A DNA stretch of 14,523 nucleotides from NCBI GenBank assembly GCA_035308365.1, contig DATGGU010000171.1:1-14523 (forward strand), read 5' to 3'. Under the pieces are notes generated by a model that searched no databases, was not told the origin of the DNA, and saw only the letters and a program-made list of their open reading frames with translations. The position numbers were made by a program, and so were the translations under genes. The stretch is from PALSA-505 sp035308365. GTDB taxonomy: Bacteria; Actinomycetota; Actinomycetes; Streptosporangiales; Streptosporangiaceae. This document shows positions 5,404 through 12,150 of this stretch, piece by piece (position 1 is the first letter of the stretch; each line of letters starts with the position of its first letter).

Positions 5404-8403
5404 CTACTGCAGGCTGGCCACGAGGCTGAGCGTGAAAGCCGCTGCGTTGGCGGCGGCACGGTGTTGCCAACCTGCCTTATCCGTTACCTTTTTTTCCGCG
5501 TTCGCGCGATCGCTGATGCCCCGGATGACAAGGACCGGAAGCGATCTGTTGAGGTGCGCAGCGCTGACAACCCCAGCGCCCTCCATCTCAACCGCCGCCG
5601 CATCGCTGTAGTACCGTTCAATGAGACTCGCATAACCGGAATCCGCCGCAGCGAGCACAACCTCGCCGGCGGCTATAGGCCGGAAATGCACCGATGGCTG
5701 ATGGCCAGCGCCCGATGGCAGCCAAGTGCCCAGCCGGCTTATGTACCTGGCCCGCTGCTCCAGTTCATGTGATGCATCCCAGGCGCGCGGACGGACCCTG
5801 AAGCCGCCAGGCTGATCGCGGCCACCATGATACGCATAAACCCTGGTCGCAACGACAACATCTCCCAGTGCGATGTCCTCATCAAGTGCGCCGGCGATGC
5901 CCACGAACAAGAGCGCCCGGGGCGCGAACATAGCCGTCGCCCGCTCGGTCACGACGGCGGCCGTCTGGTTGCCTTCGCCTACTGCCGACAGCACTATCGG
6001 CCGCTTGCACCCGGCCAGCAAGCCGACTTCGAAGAGCGTTCCAGCCGGGTGACCGATCGGGCGCAAGTCCATCAGGTGGGTGCGGACAGCGCTGTACTCC
6101 AATTCCAGCGCGGTCAAGATAACCACAACATCATCGGTGCTTCCGGGGCGGCGGCTCACCCGTTCATACTCATGGTGGGCTGGCGCTGCGGATTCCGGTA
6201 TGAAGGCAGCCAGCGCCGGGGATTCAGGTTCGGGGGTGAACGACGTGGCCGAGTCAAGATCAGCGAACGTACCGGAGCCTGGGGCAATCTCGCCCGCCCG
6301 GCTGGGGCTGGCCGTAGCCGCAGGTACAGGCAGTCCGCTCACGGGGTCGGCTATGGTGCGCTGCGGGTCAGGCCCGGGGTGATCGGTCTGGGCAAGGCGG
6401 TCCTGTAGGCGCGCGTGCCGGAACTGGTAGACCGCTCCCATCCGCCGCAGCACCCCCCGCTGGGCCGCATCGCCGAGGAACACCACCAGCCGCCAGGGCA
6501 GCCGACCGCGCAGCGCGTACCAGCACCTGATCACGGTGAACCGGCCCCATGCCGTGAACGCCATGCTGGCCAGCAGGAACGACAGGCCAACGGCCAGCCC
6601 GACAGTGGGCCGGGCCACAGCGGCCACTGTCCCACCCACAATGCACGCACGCAACATCCCACGCGACAGGGCGGTGGCGCGATCGGCGCGCAAGAGCGCT
6701 TCCGGGCTGGGCGCCGCCGTTACCTCGGCCGGGACGTCGAACCACAGATCTAGCAACCGGACCAGCAGTACTGCAGCGGCACATCCGGCGGCACCGAACC
6801 ACCCAGCCCGGCCCCCTACTACGACAAGCAGAAAGGCGGTGCCCGCGATCCATGCCAGCCAGCCCACTGGTGCCGTCAGCCGCACCAGTTGGCGCAGCCC
6901 CGGGACCGACCGGCGCAGCCGGGCCGCGGCCCCATCCATACTCCACCGCAGCGTTGTGGGCACCGGGCTATGGCGGAGGCTGACGACCCCGCCGACCACC
7001 GCCCCCAGCCCGGTGAGCAAGCCGACGACCACGGCGCCGCGCCCGCTGGCCAGGGTTACGGCGAGCAGGGCGATGCCGCCGACGGCGGCGCCCGCGACGG
7101 CGGCAACCGCAGGCGGTGCCCAGTCAACCAGCCGCCACCATGCCAGGTCGTATGTGCCCGCCCGGTCCAAGAGCCCGGCGAGAGTCACCAGCCACCGTCG
7201 TGAGCGGGCCGGCTCCCACGACCCCGGCCCAGGGTGAGGGGCCTGATAGGCCACCGGCACCGCCATATCGAGCAGGTGGAAAGCGATCGCCTCGGCATGG
7301 GCGAAGCGTTCCCCGGTAAACAGGACGCCCGGATCCGCGTTGGTGTCGCTGAAGGCTTCGCGGGCGAGGCTGGTCATAAGCGGCGGGCTGAGGGCCTTGA
7401 CGATTTCCCGCGATCGTGCCTCGTCTGGGCGGGCCCGTAGCTGCTCCAACACCGGATCCCACTTGGTTGTCGTATCGGGGCCCGGCCTGGTCGTCCTGGG
7501 AAGGTACCCGGTGATGTCATCGAGTGTCAGCGGCAGCAGTTCGATGACCCCAGCGGCGGTGATCGCGTCCGCCCCGGCCACGGCGCTGACATACTCTGCG
7601 GTGCGGCAGGTCAGAACCAGTGGCTCACCGAGGTGCAAGGAAGCGTTGAGCCGGTGGATCGCCAAGGAACGCAGCGCCAGCGGCATTTCGTCCAGGCCGT
7701 CGAGTACCGGTATGACGTGCCCGTTCTCGACCAGCGCCGTCGCGAGGTTTCGCCCGTCGCCGACATCGGCGGAAAGCGCGGCGTACTCGATCCCGAGCCG
7801 CCCGGCGAGCCAGCCGTGGAAATTCTGGGACCGTGGATCCCACGAAGTGATCGCTAGCAGGACCGGGACCGGGCCTGGCGAGCCGTGATCACTGATCAAG
7901 TCCAACAGCAACCGGGTAACCAGCGTCGTCTTGCCGGCGCCGGGGGGACCGATGATGACTAATCGGCCCGAGGGCAGGCGCAAAAAGGCCTCCGCCAGAT
8001 CGGCGATCGTACCGGTAGCCGCCATGATGCTGGCCTTATCCCGGCCCAGTGTCACGTTGGCCCAATGATCCTGCACGCCCAGTGTCGACGACGCGACCCG
8101 CCAGCGCACCGGGATGGGCATCGGGTCGTGCAGCCGACGGCGCACCTCCTCGGCCCGCCACTGGTAACGGACCGCGTTCCGCAACTCCGCCTTGTAATCG
8201 GCCAGTTCCCGGCCCGGGCGAGGACTATGGCGGAGCGCGACGGCGACGGCGATCAGCCCGGCCACTGCGCCCGCCAGCCCGAGCACCTTGCTGGTCGCGT
8301 CCATCGACGGGCGGGAACCGGCGATGGCAAGCGGAATGGCGGCCACAAGACCGATCGCACCGATCGCAACCAGGAGGCGCATGGCTACTAAAGATCCGCG
8401 CAC
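5404..8403 (-). CDS. Membrane-anchored NACHT (STAND) NTPase with C-terminal nucleoside phosphorylase/nucleosidase-like domain
   Basis: The 999-aa product starts at GTG 8403; an ATG at 8382 (residue 8) is an alternative, and neither has a strong RBS. Order of parts: two N-terminal membrane helices (about 9-29 and 40-57); a NACHT P-loop NTPase with Walker A GPPGAGKTT (152-160), Walker B VIPVLDGLDEMP (230-241) and a sensor-like LVLTCRTAEY (262-271); a helical region; a block of about six hydrophobic helices (about 431-475, 511-552, 584-620); the YQFRHARLQDRLA segment (659-671) that commonly ends actinobacterial NACHT modules; a Pro/Ser-rich linker (674-755); and a nucleoside phosphorylase-fold domain (758-999). 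In the last domain E769 (TALELEY), M940-E941 (VEMEGAG) and D965 (GISD) line up with the catalytic and ribose-binding residues of MTA/SAH nucleosidase. STAND NTPases sense a trigger and oligomerise. PNP-fold domains in defence proteins can act as nucleosidases on nucleotides such as ATP. It is probably the first gene of the minus-strand operon. Confidence 0.93.
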   Translation of the reverse strand: MRGSLVAMRLLVAIGAIGLVAAIPLAIAGSRPSMDATSKVLGLAGAVAGLIAVAVALRHSPRPGRELADYKAELRNAVRYQWRAEEVRRRLHDPMPIPVRWRVASSTLGVQDHWANVTLGRDKASIMAATGTIADLAEAFLRLPSGRLVIIGPPGAGKTTLVTRLLLDLISDHGSPGPVPVLLAITSWDPRSQNFHGWLAGRLGIEYAALSADVGDGRNLATALVENGHVIPVLDGLDEMPLALRSLAIHRLNASLHLGEPLVLTCRTAEYVSAVAGADAITAAGVIELLPLTLDDITGYLPRTTRPGPDTTTKWDPVLEQLRARPDEARSREIVKALSPPLMTSLAREAFSDTNADPGVLFTGERFAHAEAIAFHLLDMAVPVAYQAPHPGPGSWEPARSRRWLVTLAGLLDRAGTYDLAWWRLVDWAPPAVAAVAGAAVGGIALLAVTLASGRGAVVVGLLTGLGAVVGGVVSLRHSPVPTTLRWSMDGAAARLRRSVPGLRQLVRLTAPVGWLAWIAGTAFLLVVVGGRAGWFGAAGCAAAVLLVRLLDLWFDVPAEVTAAPSPEALLRADRATALSRGMLRACIVGGTVAAVARPTVGLAVGLSFLLASMAFTAWGRFTVIRCWYALRGRLPWRLVVFLGDAAQRGVLRRMGAVYQFRHARLQDRLAQTDHPGPDPQRTIADPVSGLPVPAATASPSRAGEIAPGSGTFADLDSATSFTPEPESPALAAFIPESAAPAHHEYERVSRRPGSTDDVVVILTALELEYSAVRTHLMDLRPIGHPAGTLFEVGLLAGCKRPIVLSAVGEGNQTAAVVTERATAMFAPRALLFVGIAGALDEDIALGDVVVATRVYAYHGGRDQPGGFRVRPRAWDASHELEQRARYISRLGTWLPSGAGHQPSVHFRPIAAGEVVLAAADSGYASLIERYYSDAAAVEMEGAGVVSAAHLNRSLPVLVIRGISDRANAEKKVTDKAGWQHRAAANAAAFTLSLVASLQ

Positions 8404-8430
8404 TTATCCATGATGGGCGCAAGCAGGTCG

Positions 8431-8441
8431 CTTCGTCGAAG
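8431..8441. repeat. Inverted repeat CTTCG-T-CGAAG, possible operator
   Basis: Perfect 5-bp arms surround one central base in the divergent spacer, 28 nt upstream of the NACHT start. Size and place would suit a dimeric repressor or activator, but a single short copy could be chance. Confidence 0.25.
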
Positions 8442-8503
8442 GCGGCCGGTCAGCCGGGATCCTGGGCGCTCACCGCGGAAGAAAATCGGTAGAAAACGGC
8501 GTC

Positions 8504-8560
8504 ATGCTTGAGGCCGCCCGGCGGGCGACCATGACAGACACCGGCTATCGCCCGAACTAA
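8504..8560 (+). CDS. Possible 18-codon upstream reading frame (leader peptide)
   Basis: An ATG at 8504 opens an 18-codon frame (MLEAARRATMTDTGYRPN) ending in TAA at 8558-8560, 15 nt before the ATG of the 88-aa gene and in the same frame. A second in-frame ATG lies at 8531. The CGCCC/GGGCG hairpin falls inside it. No good RBS precedes the first ATG. It could be a leader that couples translation to the next gene, or a chance frame. Confidence 0.15.
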   Translation: MLEAARRATMTDTGYRPN

Positions 8561-8562
8561 CC

Positions 8563-8570
8563 AGGGGGGA
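8563..8570 (+). promoter_or_regulatory. Ribosome binding site AGGGGGGA of the 88-aa gene
   Basis: AGGGGGGA lies 5 nt upstream of the ATG at 8576. It is a purine-rich site at good spacing and supports translation of this short gene as a real protein. Confidence 0.6.
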
Positions 8571-8575
8571 CAACC

Positions 8576-8842
8576 ATGACACCACCCGAGCAGACAATGA
8601 GAGCGATGATGCGCTTCCTGATGGCGTCTACCTGGGATGATTCACGCCGCGTTCTCAACGCACACCCGGAGTTGATCAATGTCGGAGCCGAGTTGATCGA
8701 CGTCATGCTCACGGATCCGGCAGGGGCGTTACGGGGGCTGACGCGATCTGAGGCTGAAACCGCGCTCAACGAGCACAGGGCTGTGCTCATGCGATGCCAG
8801 CAGGTCGGTGTGGCGCGAGCCTTCGCCGAGACGAGCCGGTGA
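8576..8842 (+). CDS. Small helical protein resembling the N-terminal domain of actinobacterial TPR-CHAT proteins
   Basis: The 88-aa protein has a good RBS and an ATG start. The pattern RFLMASTWDDSRRVLNAHPELI (13-34), then a helix ending in LNEHRAVLMRCQQVGVARAFAE (64-85), is one I recall as a short all-helical module in actinobacterial TPR-CHAT and related conflict proteins, often fused at their N terminus ('F-L-x-A-x-T-W-x-x-S-R-R-V-x-x-x-H-P-E-L' ... 'E-H-R-x-L-L-x-R-C-x-x-x-G'). Its role is probably protein-protein coupling, like other effector-associated adaptor domains. The TPR-CHAT gene starts 52 nt downstream in another frame. The two may be natural subunits of one complex, or a fused gene split by a frameshift. 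Leu52 is encoded by TTA, a rare codon in high-GC actinomycetes. The family assignment comes from memory of motifs only. Confidence 0.7.
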   Translation: MTPPEQTMRAMMRFLMASTWDDSRRVLNAHPELINVGAELIDVMLTDPAGALRGLTRSEAETALNEHRAVLMRCQQVGVARAFAETSR

Positions 8843-8894
8843 CGGTGACCTAGCTGCCCGGCGCGCAAGCGTGGGAGATCTGGCAGGCGCGGAC

Positions 8895-11800
8895 ATGACG
8901 GACGGCGCTGAATCACGGCGCAGTCGTGACGAGCTCATCGCGACACTGGCCTCCCGGATCGAAAGCTGCCTGCGGACCGGACCGCAGGCGGTTCTCGATC
9001 CGGAGGCGCTCGATGAAGCGCGCCAGCTTGCGGCCCTGGTCGGCTCTCGGTACACCTGCGATGCCGAAGCGGTCATGCTCTTGGCGGCATTCCACATGCA
9101 CCGATGGCGAGCGCTCCCCCCCGGCAAGGACCGGTGGGACGAAGACCAAATGGCAGCTTGGCTCGCCGTGGCCGGGCGAATCGACCCCCGCCTCGTGCCC
9201 CCACCGCTACGCACGATGGTGCCGGAGAGCGCGCAGGAGTTGGACATGCTCAACGTCGCGGCGCTGAACGCGCAAGCCGCGGCGCTGATGACCCACTTCG
9301 AGAACACCGGGAACGCGGATCTGCTCCGCCGGGGAATCGCGGCGTGGCAGCAGGGCCTGGACGGCCTCCGCTGCGATCAGCAGGCACCGCGCGCTGGAAT
9401 CCTGATCAACCTGAGTGGCGCTCTCATCCGGCGCGCGGAGATCACCAGGAACATGGAGGAGGCTGACGAGGCCGCCGCTGCCGCACGGGAGGCCGTCCGC
9501 ATCACCCCCCACGCCCACGAACTTCACGGCCGGGCCCTGGCACATCTGGGAATTGCCCTCCAGACCCGATACGAACTCTTCGGAGACAATGCCGATCTCA
9601 CAGAAGCCATCACAGCCGGACGTGCCGCAACAGGGCCCGAATACCAGGCCTCCGCCGGGCGGTGTAAGTCCCTGGCCAACCTCGCCAATACTCTGCGGAT
9701 CAGCTTCCAAGCCACCGGCCGACTCGCCGATCTAGACGATGCGGTTGCACTGAACCGGGAAGCGCTAGCCATTGCGTCACCCGACGAGACCCTGGTGATC
9801 CAGTCGAATCTGAGCGGCGTCCTGCTACTGCGTTTCGAAGAAACGCTAGAGGAGGATGACATCGAAGACGCGGAATACCTCAGCCGGCTCGTTGTCAAGG
9901 CGACACCCGCCGGGCGCCCAGAACGAGCGGGCCGACTCTACAACCTCGGGCAGGCACTGCTCACCCGGGCCGTCCTTCGGGTGAAACCCGGCGACGTCAC
10001 GAAGATCGTCCAGATCGCACGGGAGGCTGTCACCGCCGCATCCAGTGATCACCACGACAAAGCCACGTACCAGAACAACCTGGTGGCCGCGCTGCGGTTC
10101 CGGGTCGTGACCGCCTCGGCCTTGGGGACGTTGACCCCCGGTCAGCGTGATTCCGATCTGGCCGAGATGATCGAGACAGCCCGCGCATCGGTGGAACTTA
10201 CCCCCGAGGGTCATCCAGACCGGGCCAGCTACCTAAACAACCTGGGGATAGTCCTCCGGATGCGAGAGCGCCCTCAAGACCTCGACGAGGCCGTCACGGC
10301 CGCCCAGGAAGCCGTTGATGCGACACCGGAGGAACATTACAACTGGTGCCCGCACATGACCAATCTCGGCAACGCTCTTGAGGCAAGATTCCGGCGAACC
10401 CGCGAGATCGCGGACTTCACCGCGGCGATCAGCGCCTGGGCCAACGCCGCGAGATCGGAGACCGGCGCGTCGCAGGACCGCCTCGCGGCCGCAATTGCCT
10501 GGGGCCGCCTGGCTGCCGCGGAGAAGGACGCCGCCAACGCTGCCGACGGTTTCGGTTATGGTGTGTCACTACTCCCCCTCGTGGCCTGGCGCGGGCTTGA
10601 GCGGGGAGCTCAAGAGGAGAATCTAGCCCGCTGGCAGGGGATTGCCAGCGATGCGGCGGCCTGGGCAATCCGGAATCAGGAACCGGAGCGGGCGATCGAA
10701 CTCCTCGAACACGGCCGATCGGTGCTGTGGACGCAGCAACTGGACCTGCGCACCGAAACCAACCGCCTCGCCGCACGTGCCCCGGAACTGCACAAGGCGA
10801 TCGAGGACACCCGACGGGCTCTGGACTCCACTGGACGGCACCGCGACCTCTTCAGCGGAGGGGCATCATCCGGGCCAACCCCTGCGCAGCGCCGACGGCT
10901 CACCGAGCGGTGGGATCTCCTGGTTGCCCAAGCACGGCGGCTACCTGGCTTTGCGGACTTTCTCGCCCCGGTGCCGTTCAGGAAGCTCCGCCAAGCGGCA
11001 GTCGACGGCCCAGTGGCGATCGTGAACACCAGCAGCTATGGCAGCGAGGTGCTGGTGATTAATGGTAAAAGCGTGCTGGTCATACCGCTTCCGGCAGTTA
11101 ACCATAATGAGGTTGTCGACCGGGCAAAGGCCATGCTCGCGGTACTCGGCCGAGTCGCCACCCGCAGCGCTCACGCTGATGTCGATGAACAGATCGCCCG
11201 CGCCGCTAAGCTGCTCACCGACGTCGATGACATGCTCGCTGATGTGCTTGCATGGCTCTGGACTGCGGTTGCCTGCCCCCTTCTCAAGGCACTGCAGATC
11301 ACTGAACGGCTCGGCTCCACAGACCGGGACACGTCGCGAGCCCGCCGCCTATGGTGGTGTCCTGCAGGTGCCTTCGCCATGCTCCCCCTACATGCGGCGG
11401 GACTCCGCAGCGCCGAGAACGCCTCCGTTGCTGACCGGGTCATCTCCTCCTACACCTCGACCCTCGGTGCGCTCGTGCGCTCGCGACAGCCGTCCGCTCC
11501 GCGGACTAAACCCCCGCTCGTGGTAGGTGTGTCAAATGCCCCGGGACAGCCACCGCTGCCTTTCGTCGCCGCAGAACTGGAACGAATAAGCAAATACATC
11601 ACACCGGTTACCATGTTGACGAATGAACATGCCACCCGGGAAGACGTGCTCAAGGCTATGGCTGACCATGGGTGGGTACATTTCGCATGCCATGGACGGC
11701 AGAATGATTACAACCCGGTGGACAGCTCGCTTTGGCTCTTCGATGGCCCCCTGTCGGTCGACGCCATCGCAGAACGCGAACAGGCGGACCGTGAACTCGC

Positions 11801-12095
11801 CTACCTGTCCGCATGCGAGACCTCCACTGGCGTGCCACAACTGGCCGACGAAGCGATCCACCTCGCTGCCGCTTTCCAGGCGGTGGGATACCGGCACGTC
11901 ATCGCAAGTCTCTGGGGAATCAGCGACCCGATTGCCCCCGTAGTCGCTGATACTGTTTACCAGGCGCTCTGCCGCGACGGGATCCCATGTTCAGCCCAGG
12001 CCGCCGAAGCCATCCATCACGCAGTAACAAGGTTGCGTGATCACTATCCTGATCACCCGCACCTATGGGCGTCATACATCCATATCGGTCCATGA
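8895..12095 (+). CDS. TPR-CHAT caspase-like protease with canonical HFACHG/SACET dyad
   Basis: The 1066-aa product counts from ATG 8895. The frame stays open upstream (GTG at 8871 and 8808), but 8808 would overlap the 88-aa gene and gives a low-complexity Arg/Ala-rich start. No strong RBS decides between 8871 and 8895. Residues about 100-600 are regularly spaced tetratricopeptide-like helices with repeated 'NLG-x-A/V-L-x-x-R' and 'A-x-x-x-x-R-x-A-V-x-x-T-P' patterns. A linker with the LLEHGRSVLW segment follows. The C-terminal CHAT domain (about 770-1066) includes WWCPAGAFAMLPLHAAG, VHFACHG with H933, LSACETSTG with C974, AFQAVGYRHVIASLWGISD and the final LWASYIHIGP. These are the signature segments of active CHAT proteases, for example separase-like/caspase-like enzymes and Csx29. 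It lies 52 nt after the adaptor gene and 55 nt before the M48 gene, in one likely operon. The protein is cytoplasmic, and its partner substrate is unknown. Confidence 0.93.
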   Translation: MTDGAESRRSRDELIATLASRIESCLRTGPQAVLDPEALDEARQLAALVGSRYTCDAEAVMLLAAFHMHRWRALPPGKDRWDEDQMAAWLAVAGRIDPRLVPPPLRTMVPESAQELDMLNVAALNAQAAALMTHFENTGNADLLRRGIAAWQQGLDGLRCDQQAPRAGILINLSGALIRRAEITRNMEEADEAAAAAREAVRITPHAHELHGRALAHLGIALQTRYELFGDNADLTEAITAGRAATGPEYQASAGRCKSLANLANTLRISFQATGRLADLDDAVALNREALAIASPDETLVIQSNLSGVLLLRFEETLEEDDIEDAEYLSRLVVKATPAGRPERAGRLYNLGQALLTRAVLRVKPGDVTKIVQIAREAVTAASSDHHDKATYQNNLVAALRFRVVTASALGTLTPGQRDSDLAEMIETARASVELTPEGHPDRASYLNNLGIVLRMRERPQDLDEAVTAAQEAVDATPEEHYNWCPHMTNLGNALEARFRRTREIADFTAAISAWANAARSETGASQDRLAAAIAWGRLAAAEKDAANAADGFGYGVSLLPLVAWRGLERGAQEENLARWQGIASDAAAWAIRNQEPERAIELLEHGRSVLWTQQLDLRTETNRLAARAPELHKAIEDTRRALDSTGRHRDLFSGGASSGPTPAQRRRLTERWDLLVAQARRLPGFADFLAPVPFRKLRQAAVDGPVAIVNTSSYGSEVLVINGKSVLVIPLPAVNHNEVVDRAKAMLAVLGRVATRSAHADVDEQIARAAKLLTDVDDMLADVLAWLWTAVACPLLKALQITERLGSTDRDTSRARRLWWCPAGAFAMLPLHAAGLRSAENASVADRVISSYTSTLGALVRSRQPSAPRTKPPLVVGVSNAPGQPPLPFVAAELERISKYITPVTMLTNEHATREDVLKAMADHGWVHFACHGRQNDYNPVDSSLWLFDGPLSVDAIAEREQADRELAYLSACETSTGVPQLADEAIHLAAAFQAVGYRHVIASLWGISDPIAPVVADTVYQALCRDGIPCSAQAAEAIHHAVTRLRDHYPDHPHLWASYIHIGP

Positions 12096-12135
12096 ACGAT
12101 CAGTGCTGGGTCGGTCCGGCCGGTGTCAGTGAGCT

Positions 12136-12141
12136 GGGGGG
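12136..12141 (+). promoter_or_regulatory. Ribosome binding site (GGGGGG) of the M48 gene
   Basis: A G-run preceded by GAGCT lies 9 nt upstream of ATG 12151. The in-frame TTG at 12142 directly abuts it, which leaves no spacing, so ATG 12151 is preferred. Confidence 0.5.
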
Positions 12142-12150
12142 TTGTCAGCG

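Larger units (their letters stand above)
8404..8575. promoter_or_regulatory. Divergent intergenic region between the two arms
   Basis: These 172 bp separate the outward-facing start codons of the NACHT gene and the plus-strand 88-aa gene, so they must hold promoters for both. No clear -35/-10 pair is recognisable on either strand. It is less GC-rich around 8480-8497, where two A-runs flank TAG. It contains an 11-bp inverted repeat (8431-8441), a CGCCC-GGC-GGGCG hairpin near 8515-8527 and a short upstream reading frame (8504-8560). Shared control of the two arms from this spacer is an inference. Confidence 0.5.

Noticed and set aside
6536..7237. 233-aa plus-strand frame opposite the NACHT gene
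   Set aside because: Ser/Thr/Arg/Pro low-complexity translation antisense to the membrane helices of a well-supported gene.
8808..8894. Upstream GTG starts for the plus-strand TPR-CHAT gene
   Set aside because: 8808 overlaps the 88-aa gene and gives a low-complexity start. 8871 has no RBS and stays possible, but ATG 8895 is the simpler choice.
12142..12150. TTG start three codons before the M48 ATG
   Set aside because: It abuts the G-run that would serve as RBS, leaving no spacing. ATG 12151 has 9 nt spacing.
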